This document shows, piece after piece, positions 1 to 10,900 of a DNA stretch of 64,000 nucleotides. Each line of letters starts with the position of its first letter. The stretch's first letter is position 1. A program made the translations under genes and the position numbers. The notes under the pieces were generated by a model, which saw only the letters and a list, made by a program, of their open reading frames with translations, did no database searches and was not told the origin of the DNA. This stretch comes from Liolophura sinensis (lineage: Eukaryota > Mollusca > Polyplacophora > Chitonida > Chitonidae): assembly GCF_032854445.1 (NCBI RefSeq), contig NC_088307.1, forward strand, positions 4,032,001 through 4,096,000. The letters are read 5' to 3'.

Positions 1-380
1 ATCAGACTGTCGATAAATCGAGATCGACCATTCTCTCTGATTATCCGACTTTGATAAGCAGATATGGTTTAGTATCCACAACTGAACACACAAGCCAAGT
101 TTCATTAAATTCGGACAGGTGGTTCAAGTGGGCAGGCAAAAGTTGAATTGTTGTGTTGTCTATTATAAAACACAGTAAGTAGAAAAATTTCTTTGTAAAA
201 AGTTAATAGAAAGATTTACTTTAATAGCATTATCTGAAAGTACAACTTATATAGAAGGTTACTGTGTTCCGGTGGAAACCGCACGAAGCTTTTTTAAAAG
301 TTTACATTCTTGTAGGAATATAAATTGTGTGTATGACCCGATGCCAATTTTGCCGGTAATATCAAGAGCAAAATGGAAAG
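1..380. other. Intergenic, nothing recognised
   Basis: I see no gene, RNA or clear repeat here. The sequence is AT-rich with stops in all frames. Confidence 0.5.
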
Positions 381-662
381 AACAAAATAACCCCTGCTAA
401 TATGAGGCTCAGTGCGTCTGTGACTGTAATCACATTATCCTCTGATAGATGGTCAGATAAGCACGATCCCCTGTGTGTTACATACACTTGCCCCTGCAAG
501 AAAAGGGTTTCGAACGGAAATAACAAAATAACCCCTGCCAATATAACGCTCATTGCGTGTGTGATTGTAATCACATTGCGCTGTGATAGATGGTGGGATA
601 AGCACGACCCCCTATGTGTTATACACACTTCTCCCTGCAAGAAAAGGGGTTTCACACAGCAG
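381..662. repeat. Diverged 141-bp tandem duplication
   Basis: The block that begins with aacaaaataacccctg at 381 recurs at 522, a period of 141 bases, and stays alignable through the aagaaaaggg motif at the end of each copy. The copies differ by scattered substitutions. Short ORFs on both strands cover it, but they simply follow the duplication. I regard it as non-coding. Confidence 0.7.
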
Positions 663-1054
663 GTAAACTGACATGAACTCACATGCTGAAGTGATACTGT
701 GTCTATAAGGGATAGAGAGACAAAGGAAGTGTCCTGCATGCTGAGGAATCGAGACGTGTCTAGTGAAAACACACAGAGTCAAAGAATACGTAGGGAGGGG
801 TGTGTATTAATGCATGGAGTCATATTTCGCTACATTGAGTCATATTCCGCTACATTGAATGAAGAGTGAGTGCTTGGGGTTTAACGTTGTGCTCAACAGT
901 TTTTCAGTCATGTGACGACGAAGGAATCCTTAGGGTGTATTTAATGAACATCTTGTTGCAGGACGATTTTCCACCGCTCTTTTATCTAGACTTACCGAAG
1001 GCAAGTAAGCCGCCCCGCTTACCCCGCTTGTCCGAGACATATTACTGATGCGGA
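663..1054. other. Intergenic, nothing recognised
   Basis: No gene or repeat seen. A short direct repeat (gagtcatatt-cgctacattga) lies at about 816-860. Confidence 0.4.
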
Positions 1055-1215
1055 TCAACCAGTTGTTGCACTATCCGCTTCATGCTGAACGTCAAACGAG
1101 GAAGTTACAACTTCCTCTTTTAAAGTCTTAGGTGTGACTCGACCCAGGATTGATCCTGGATATAGGCCTACCGCTCCGAAAGCGGACGCTCTACCAACTG
1201 TGCTATCCAGAGATC
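1055..1215 (-). mobile_element. tRNA-derived SINE (head and start of body)
   Basis: Read on the minus strand it begins with a tRNA-like head: a box A-like tagcacagttggtagagcg, a repeated Gly/Arg-like arm, and a box B-like gggtcgagtc followed by acacctaagactttaaa. A body with gttcagcatgaagcg and caacaactggttga follows. The same 'ggtcacaccaaagacttt' junction occurs in the plus-strand copies at 19676, 30360 and 41480. It is not a tRNA gene because it lacks a closed acceptor stem. The family resembles tRNA-SINEs described from molluscs (inference). Confidence 0.75.
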
Positions 1216-1224
1216 GAATGGAGA

Positions 1225-1244
1225 GGGGGGGGGGGGGGGGGGGG
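1225..1244. repeat. Homopolymer of 20 G
   Basis: An uninterrupted run of 20 G lies just outside the tRNA-like head of the neighbouring minus-strand SINE, so it is a C run at the element's 5' side. It could form G-quadruplexes. The true length may differ because homopolymers sequence poorly. Confidence 0.9.
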
Positions 1245-3102
1245 TGGAGGCTGCCCAATTCAAGTCGCTCTTATTCATACAATGTTTGTTGTATGACTTT
1301 CCTTGTTAGAAGTATGTTAAAATGTTAAATAAATATGTAATTAATTGCATAATAAATAATGCCTGCATCGCTAATTACATTGTATATTTTGATAGGCAAC
1401 ACATATTAATTTTCCTAAAAGAACCAACACGCACGACTTCGTTTAAGTCTATTTTATCATTTTTTCACTGGCACATTTATGTCATTAGGCTAATATCAGG
1501 GCAGTTATAGGCCTACATACACATAACAAATATGAAAATCAGCGTTCAGGCACTATGTCAAGCATGCTTCGCTAAAAGGCGATCAGGTACATTTGTTCAC
1601 TGTATGAGATTAATGCACTTCTGGTAATATTTCTCTGAACACTGCCTTTGGAACTTGATCATTCATTTGAAATTGTCACTTAACCTCATTGTGATTGTGT
1701 AGCTCATATAATGCATTCCCTACTGGTGCGCTCTCAACTCTGTGTGGATGTTTGGTGGCAACTGCGGAGGAAGAGGTGGGGGGCGGGGGGGGATTTGGTT
1801 TGCATTTGCTTTTCCGGCCTACATGGCAACTGCGAAGTGTCAGTCTATTTTTAGCGCATGACATCATTATATGTGACCAATGAACGTCGGCCAATCCCTC
1901 TTTCTGCTTGTTTTCAGCTAGCTGGTGAAAGATTTTGTGTATCGCTATTTGTTTTGCAAGTGGACGACCTTAACAGAGTTTGCTGTTTAATTGGATTGAC
2001 AGAGCATAGTGTAAGTTACTCTTACATGTTCTCACTTATTTGGAATTTTGCTGTTGGGGTAGAATTCATGTGTATTACCGATGCACTTAAAACGCTACGG
2101 TACTGCTGATACTGACTGGTATGCCGTGCGTGTGGTGCAACAACAACAGGCGTACATTACACCACATGCATTCGTCTCAAAATAGCCCTTACAGTCATTT
2201 ACTAATACCCTCTATTGGTTTTTCTCAAAATTCAGAAAGACCAGCCGTTACATACTAACAACTATTTTGAGACAAGGGCCTGCGGTTAGACTTGACTGTA
2301 AGTTACAGTGAATGTTCTTAGTAGCTTGAATTATTATCAAAAGTGATTTGCTGGTCTTCTAATAGACATACGGGTATTGATAGATAGAGTGGGTAGGGGT
2401 CATCAAAACCACAGTGGTAGTGTATGCGAACTCAAACCCAGGCCTCCCGTTTTTTCCCCGTCTTTTTGGACAACCTTAGCTTAGAGCAACAAACATTCAC
2501 ACGCTATTTCGGTAGATGATGGGTTACATTTCAGGGCAATATCTTGAATGGAAGTGCCAATTAGAATGAACTGATCGATTAGTTGTGCCTTTTCATTGCA
2601 GGAACATCACTTTGTTCGATTTCTGTGGTTGCCATGTTTATCTGGTATTTATTTTCCTACATAATGCCATCAGCTTGGTAGGGTTTACTGTCAAGGAGAT
2701 AGCTCATTTGGTTTTGCTAGTGCAGTTTTTAGTGGAGGCATAGATAGAGGGACAGTGATGTGTAATGACAGTCGATTCAAGTTTGTGTTTATCCATGGTT
2801 ACCGTTTAGCCATTTTCACCTATAATGGTTTGCTATTAAGTATGGTCTCGTGTCCTTGCTACAAAGACAGTTGTTTTGCTTGTTCTGTTTAGATTATTAG
2901 GTATAGTTTGGTGTTTATATGGGCTTGTCTCATGAATGTATTATAAAGGGTGGGTATTCTACATGCATGTTAGCGTATGGATTATTGTTACTAGTTTATT
3001 GTTACTAGTTTAATGTTGTTTAATGTCCTGCAACAAGGAGGTTCATTAATGTTTGTTATAGGCGTATATTGAGTTCACCTGAACTCTTGTTTTCATTTGC
3101 AG
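1245..3102. other. No gene recognised; possible Helitron 5' flank
   Basis: AT-rich sequence with only short chance ORFs. A G-rich stretch lies at about 1775-1795. The 5' end of the transposon downstream probably lies somewhere here, but I could not place its terminus. Confidence 0.4.
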
Positions 3103-3150
3103 TGCAACATGCCACGGAAAAAGTACTGGAGAAAAACAAGATTCCATAAG
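3103..3150 (+). CDS. Putative 5' coding exon of the Helitron gene
   Basis: An acceptor (tttcatttgcag) ends at 3102. ATG is at 3109-3111, followed by 14 codons giving a basic peptide (MPRKKYWRKTRFHK), and a strong donor aag|gtaagg sits at 3151. The exon ends in phase 0. The long ORF downstream has no good ATG at its start but has an acceptor-like ctttttaag ending at 4902, also in phase 0. Joining the two gives a natural start for the transposase. This is inferred from splice signals only; transcript data would decide it. Confidence 0.45.
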
Positions 3151-4902
3151 GTAAGGTGGGCTCAATATATTATGTGCATAATATCATGTCTGTTTAGTTT
3201 TTACAAGCATTGGTACATGAACTGTATTCTTATTAGTGATTATATTTGACAGTCTGCAGAAAAAGGGTGTATTTAACACTAATAAAAGGGACATTTTTAT
3301 GTTTAAGGGAAAAATGGAGCTAAAGTTCAGGAATGTTCAACTCTTGTACTGACTGCATAATGATGGGGAAGCAGGAGTTTACAAATGACATTGGATAGGG
3401 CTTGCATGGTTTTTAACTGCTGTTCTATGCTTAGTACAATGCGGGTGGTTGGGTGTGGGGGGAGAGGGGGGTGGGAATCATCAGATGCACCTAATTGGAC
3501 CAAGATATCCCTTATACATGTACACTGGAACTGTTTTCCTGTGGGCTCTCACTGTAATGATACAATAGTTAGACGGAGTTTTCTCCCAGTAAGTTATGCA
3601 GCACACCTGTAATAAATGGTGATATTTTCTAATGTGGGATATTATAAGATAGTGTTTCTTTGCAGAGATTTGTTTTTTTCTGTACTCTTTAAGATGTACT
3701 TGATTGGTCATGGTCACAGATTGGTTATGGTCACAGATTGCAAATTAATTGCTGGTTGTCATAGTTTCTCTGTCAAGAGACTATGCCTTAGATTTGCTAC
3801 AAACAATCGGTAATGGCTAATCAAATCAAACTTCAGCTATTCTTCCTGAATAAGCAAAATTATGACTTCTCAGAAATGCCACCCCCATTTTTGTACTGTT
3901 TACCGTTTTAAAAAAGCAGTAAAGTTTGTAAAAAGCTATAATTTGACTCGAATTAATCATTCGTAATGAACTCTGGAAGATAACATGTTATCTCTAAAAT
4001 GGACACATCCATGAAATCCTGGACTTCAGGAAACATGACTCACATATGAACTTGTCAGCACTTTGAAGTTCAGAAGGGATGAAATTTGACTGATCTTATT
4101 CTGTCTGTGACCAGAATTCTACAGATGTAATGACTCGAGAAACGTATTTATGACAATCCATTACCTTGATTAAGTACGGCGTGGAATTGACAATTTGACA
4201 TCATCAGCATTACCTGTATCGTTTTCTCCATAAAATTTTTACCCATCTGAGTACTTTCCTGGATAGTTTATTGGTTAATGCCAATTATAATGCATAAACG
4301 TAGTTTTTAACATGGAAACCATAAGCAACAGCAGCGTGCTAGGATTTAGTACACTGCGGATGGTCGTGGGTTTCCTGCAGGTTCCACCCACCATAATGCT
4401 CACCGCAGTCGTATAAGTGAAATATTCTTGAGTACGTTGTAAGACACCAATCAGATAAATAAATAAATTTAGTATAACGCGCAGCATAGCTCGCAACAGA
4501 CGCACATAAGTGTGTGTGCCATATGGTATTGCATTACTAGTTTAACAAAGGCTGCCACGTAATGGTGATGTGTATTGAAAGTTGTCTGCACTTTTTTTTT
4601 TTTTTTTTACAAAAATGAAATGACAACACCTTCTTCTGTGTTAAGGTAATTAAATATTGCCAAACTTCACTTTTTCTTTGCTTTACAGTTGTATTTGGGA
4701 CTGTCTGTATTAGCTGTACTTGATGTTTTGAATAAACTGGTAGGCTTTGTTACTCACAAGCAATACAAGTAAAGTCCTCAGATCAGACTGTGTGCCCAAA
4801 GCCTCAAATAATGGGGCAGCTCATGCGCACAGCAAATTATGTACACAATAATAGCATGGATGGCTGATGTTCATTTCTTGATTGTATATCTTACTTTTTA
4901 AG
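3151..4902 (+). other. Putative intron of the Helitron gene
   Basis: Runs from donor gtaagg at 3151 to acceptor-like tactttttaag ending at 4902. It contains a G-rich segment (about 3435-3475), a sense SINE (4320-4470) and a T run near 4590. No ORF here resembles a known domain. Confidence 0.35.
4320..4470 (+). mobile_element. SINE with (AATAAA)n tail
   Basis: Contains the family core: ggatggtcgtgggtttcc, ccaccataatgct, a 'cgtataagtgaaatattcttgagtac' segment, then caccaat and a taaataaataaa tail. About eight fuller copies and several fragments of this family occur in the window, all in this orientation. Confidence 0.8.
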
Positions 4903-7900
4903 GAGACAAAAGGGGATGGAAACGTATCAAAAAACAATGACAGTGACGAGTCTGGGACTGTTGGTTTTACAGAGATAAGTACAGTTTGTGGACATTTTCA
5001 TCAAGGACATCCACAATTTATGCCAAACAGTGGAGCACAATGTGTGGCTAATAGTTGCTCAGCTATTCTGTATGATAAAGTAAAGCCAGTTTCTATGTGG
5101 ACTAGTAATGATCTTGATGCTGTATTGATTTCTGGTGATGAATTGTACTCTAATGTTAAACCTAATCTTCCTGCTGGTGAGACCCATTTGCTCATTTCAG
5201 ACATTCCAGATGTGATGGACATGCACAATGGTACATTCGGTATAAGGGCAGGTGAATCTTTGACAGGTTATGTACTTGGTACTGTTCATGCAGATCTGCA
5301 ATCTGATATTTTCATGCCACTGAGAGATGCTCTTGAGAGAACACTATCTGTGTTTACTTCTTGCCTTATAACCTTCAACTCTTCTACATTTGCTATCATT
5401 AAACGAGACCAGTACTTATATGTTGTTGATTCTCATTCCAGGAATGTAGAAGGTGTACAAGTTGTTGATGGGACTGCTGTAAGCATCCGATACACAGGTC
5501 TAGAAGGGGTATTTCAACACTGTAGTCGTCTGGCTATTTCACTTAACACTGGTGAGTATGAACAGTTTGAGATTACTGGCGTTGATGTAGTTACTCATGA
5601 GGATCATGCTGATTCTGGTGATGTCATGCATGTACAGACTACATGGACATCTTTATCATTTAACCCACTGACAGATGAAGACCAAAGTCTAATGTGTACG
5701 AAGCTAGAATTGCAGAAATTACCAGAACTTGATGGTCTTGGATCATGCTCCTTCCTTGGTGAACCATGCAGGACAAAGAAGATTAAAATGGATGGGAACT
5801 GTTTTTTTAGAGCATTGTCTTTTGCAATATCTGGCACAGAGGAGAACCATAGACGACTGCGACTATTAACAGTAAAACATCTTCGGGAAAACTCAAGGCT
5901 CTTCTCCCCATACCTTCGAGATGGACATGTCACTGTAGAAAGCTATTTACAGTCATCGCAGATGAAGTATTTACATACATGGGCCACTGAAGTAGAAATT
6001 CTCGCAGCGTCAGACATGCTCCAGACTGACATCTACACCTACAGTGAATCATGGTTGTTGTTTTCCAAGTCTCAAGCTCGGGAGCAGATGAATAATTCAA
6101 CCAGGGCTATTTATTTACATCATGTTTCAAGTTGTCACTATGATGTGGTTATTTGTGTAAAAAATCAGTCATTAGATCTTTGTGCTGGAAATTGTTTACT
6201 GTGTAGTAACCATAGTACTGGAGGAATAAAAAGCATAACACATGTGAAATGTGAGGAAGATGACAACATTGTCAAAGGTGATGCAGTTGGTTCACGAAAA
6301 GACAACGGGAACAAATGGTTCTTTGGAAAAGAGTTGAAGAAGAAGCTACATCGTGAACATATCCAGCAGAAAAGGCTCATAACAGTGCATGACTGTACAG
6401 ATGTGATAAAGAAGCCATACGCGGGACTACAAGACACCAAGAAAGACCCAAACACATATGGTGCAAATGTGTCATACAGGAGACATATTTTGGCAGCTTA
6501 TAAAGAGAAATATGCCAAACCAGACTACAGGGAATCGGCAATCCGACAAGGCAAGCAGAGATACAGTAGTGATGAATTGTACCAAAATAGGATTAAGGCG
6601 TACAGCAAGGCCAAATATTTGTCGGACACCAAACATAAACAGAAGGTCAAAGCGTACAGCAAGGAGAGATATTTGTCAGACACCAAACATAAACAGAAGG
6701 TCAAAGCGTACAGCAAGGAGAGGTATTTGTCAGACACCAGGCATAAGCAGAAGGTGAAAGCGTATAGCAAACAGAAGTATTTGTCAGACACTAGACATAA
6801 ACAGAAGGTGAAAGCATACAGCCAGGCAAAATATATGACGGACACCAGACACAGAGAGATGGTGAAATCGTACAGCCAGGCAAAATATATGATGGACACC
6901 AGACACAAAGAGATGGTGAAAACATACAGCAAGGCAAAATATATGATGGACACCAGGCACAAAGAGAAGGTGAAAACGTACAGCAAGGCAAAATATATGA
7001 TGGACACCAGGCACAAAGAGAAGGTGAAAACGTACAGCAAGGCAAAATATATGATGGACGCCAGACACAAACAGAAGGTGAAAGCGTACAGCAAGAGAAA
7101 GTATATGGATGATGAGTTTAGGAAAAACAAGCAATCACAGCTGAAAAAAAAGTATTCAGAATCAAAGTCATACAGGAAAGATGTAATAAATAGACAGTTG
7201 GAACGCAGACGACAGAGAATAGCAGACCTTTCTTGTATTGATAGAGTAACATCTGTTTTTCAAAACTTAATAAGTGACGCACCACACCACGTATGTACAG
7301 TTTGTCATCGACGCTTTTTCAGAGGACAGGTTGTTATATGTAAACAGGAATCTTACTCACAAATAGGTCAACTGGCTGGAAAACTTGCTGCCAAATGTAT
7401 ATCAACAAGATACGTCCACACATGCTCTTCAGATTGCAATGTTCCCTGTATTATTTATCTATCTCCGTATTCCAAACTCTGGATTTGTTACACATGCCAT
7501 AGGAAGATCAGATCAGGCATTTTACCAGCTGAGGCATCTGTTAACAGTCTACAGGTAGAATGTGTGCCATATGAATTGTCTTGTTTGAACCAACTAGAGC
7601 AACATTTAATAGCAAAACATATTCCTTTTGCTAAGGTGGCAGCCCTTCCTAGAGGTGGTCAGAGAAGTGTCCATGGTCCAGTTGTTTGTGTGCCATCCAA
7701 CATTGACACAACAATTTCTTCTCTCCCAAGACCAGAGTCTGATGATCAGCTGATAAGGGTAAAACTCAAGCGGAAATTATCATATAAAGGGCATTATAGG
7801 TATCAGTTTGTAAACACTGCACGAATTGAAAAGGCACTTGAATATTTGAAAGAAAATAACCCACACTATCAAGATGTTAATTTCAACAACAATTGGGTTA

Positions 7901-10900
7901 ACAACTTGTCATCAGCAGGAAACGACAAAGAGAGTGATAATGATAGTCTACCAGATTTATGCAACAGTGAACAACCTAGCAGTAATGAGGGCGGAAAGAC
8001 TGATACGGGAAATGATGTTGAATACCTCGACTCAAGCCATACAGGAGATCAGGGGCTGATGATAGACAGTTGTCTGCAACCAGTTGACATAGGACAAGAA
8101 ATACTTGATCAGTTCGCAGATAATGTACTTTGTTTAGCACCGAGTGAAGGCAATGATCCAATTAGACTTCTGATGAATGAAGAAAATGAAGCAAAGGCAT
8201 TCCCTGTCTTGTTCCCTAAAGGATCACCGACATACCACGACAACAGAGAAAAGAAAATAACTATTTCACGCTATCTAAACACCAGGCTGATGCATGCAGA
8301 CTCCAGATTTGCCAAAAGTACTGAGTACATCTTTTATGCTCAGTATCTCTCAGAAATTCAGCAGGTACTTTCAACTGTCTCTATTGCACTGAGGAAAAGT
8401 CGTCAACCAGAGACTGAACAAAACATTACGATAAATAAACTCACCGATTATGACTCCTTGAGAGAAATCCTAAAGACTGACTCTGGATTCAAGTTCTTAA
8501 AGCCAATCCGAGGAACTCCAGCATACTGGCAATCTGCACAGAAGGATTTATTTGCTATGCTGAGACAACTTGGCATTCCGACATGGTTTTGTTCATTTTC
8601 TGCTGCAGATATGAGATGGTCTGAGTTTATTCAAGCACTGCTGGTGGAAGAAGGCAGTGATATTGACATTACTGATATGGACTGGTCAGCTAAATGTGAA
8701 TTGATCAGAGAGAACCCTGTTATGGCAGCACGGATGTTTGAACATCGATTTCAGTGCTTTTTGAAGGAATTTCTGCTGTCCCCTGCAAACCCTGTTGGGA
8801 AGATAATAGACTACTTCTACAGGGTAGAGTTTCAACACCGTGGATCACCACATACTCATTGCTTATTTTGGGTTGAAAACGCTCCCAAACTTGACCATAA
8901 CTCAGATGAAGAGGTGACCGCCTTCATTGACAAGTATGTGACGTGTGAAATGCCACCATCAGATGATGAAGTGCTGCAAGAGATCGTGTCCTCTGTACAG
9001 AAGCATAGTAGCCTTCATTCAAAGAGCTGTCGGAAAAAAGGTACGAACTGCAGGTTTAACTTTCCCAGACCACCAAGTATGTGCACATTCATCTCTAGGC
9101 CAAACTCTTCAGATGTTCACAACAATGATTGTAATGAAGCATCGATAGAAAGGGAGATGAATTGTGAAGAAGCTAAGGAAATCCTTGAAGCATTGTGGAA
9201 GGCTCTCTCAAATCAAGAACATGCTTTTGGAAACACAGAGGATTTGTTCACTACTGTTGGAATTAACCAAGATCAGTTCCAGGAAGCATACACAATGCTG
9301 TCAAAGCGGGCTAGTGTTGTGCTCAGACGGGGCGTGGATGATGTATGGTTGAATCAGTACAGTCCTGACCTTCTGCGCGCATGGAATGGGAATATGGATA
9401 TTCAGTTTGTGCTCGATGCTTACTCTTGCATTGTATACATTATATCATATATTTCTAAGTCAGAAAGAGAAATGGGTCTTCTTCTGGAACAGGCAAGAAA
9501 GGAAACTTTGAATGGCAATGAAGACACTAAACAGGCATTGAAGAAACTTGGAGCAGTGTATCTTCAGAGTAGGGAAGTAAGTGCTCAAGAGGCTGTGTTT
9601 CGAGTCTGTAACCTGCACTTAAAGGAATGTTCAAGATTTGTTCAGTTTATTCCTGTTGGTGACGCCATAAAGATGAGTCTGCCCCTGAATGTGATCCAAA
9701 ACAAGCTCAGTGGTGGTGATTTAAATGTAGATGATATGTGGATGACAAGCATAATTGACCGTTACAAGAACAGACCAGATGGTGATGAATTTGAAGTTAT
9801 GTGCTTGGCAACATTTTGTTCCGAATTCCGAGTTCTGCCCAAGTCAGAGAAAATTTCTAGGAAAGCTCAAAATGAGGGATTGGTACATAAACTGAGGAGT
9901 AACATGGGATACATTCGTAGAAGAACACAAACCAAACCAGCTGTGGTAAGATATCCAAGGTTTTCACCAGAGAATCAATCAGAGAAATATTTCCAGAGCA
10001 TTTTACAATTGTTTTTACCATACAGAACAGACTCACAGCTGAAACCTGATGGCTTTAATTCATTTGAATACTTTTTTGAGACCGGTGCGGTAAGTTTGCT
10101 GTGTAACACTAGAGTTGAGCTTGTCAAGGACATAGTTAACCGAAACAAGGCATCATTTGAAACAGATGCTGATCAAATCGCCAGAGCAGAGGAAATCCTT
10201 GAAATGGGTGGTCACTTAGAAGATGCATGGGCACAGATGTATCCTGAAACTGAAGCAGAAAGGATTTCTTGTTTTGAAGAAATTGAAGAGCTTGACGAGG
10301 TCCCTTGTGAGGCAAAAGACATACCAGATTTAGTACAGAATCAGAAGTCCGATTACACTGTTGAGCCTCAACGGGGAGATCTATTCGGGAATGAAGCAAA
10401 AGATCTTCTGCGATCACTGAATGAACAACAACTGGAGGTCTTCTACAAAGTTCGAAAGTGGTGTTTAGAAAAACTCAATGATCTGGACACAGAACCTTTC
10501 TATCTTTTCATCACGGGGGGTGCAGGAACTGGCAAAACCCATTTGATTAGATCTTTGCATTTTGAAGCCAACAGGCTTTTAGCACGGTGTTTGTCAAAGC
10601 CAGATGACACATCGATTTTAATAACAGCTCCGACAGGTGTTGCAGCTTTTAACATTGGTGCTTCAACCATTCACAGTACGTTTGGTATTCCTGTAGATGT
10701 AAAATTACCCTATCAGCCATTGGGAGAAGAAAAACTAAGCACGTTACGTTCAAAGTATAGCAGCCTTCAAATTTTAATTATAGATGAAATCTCTATGGTA
10801 GATCATAAGTTACTTGCTTACATCCATGGAAGGTTACGGCAGATCAAGCAGTGTAAAGATTACTCTCCATTTGGAAAAGTGTCTGTGATTGCTGTTGGAG

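Noticed and set aside
1140-1215. Functional tRNA gene on the minus strand
   Set aside because: Box A and B are present but the acceptor stem does not close and a SINE body follows.
6525-7134. Minus-strand ORFs of 84-201 codons
   Set aside because: Antisense shadows of the 54-base coding repeat in the Helitron protein.
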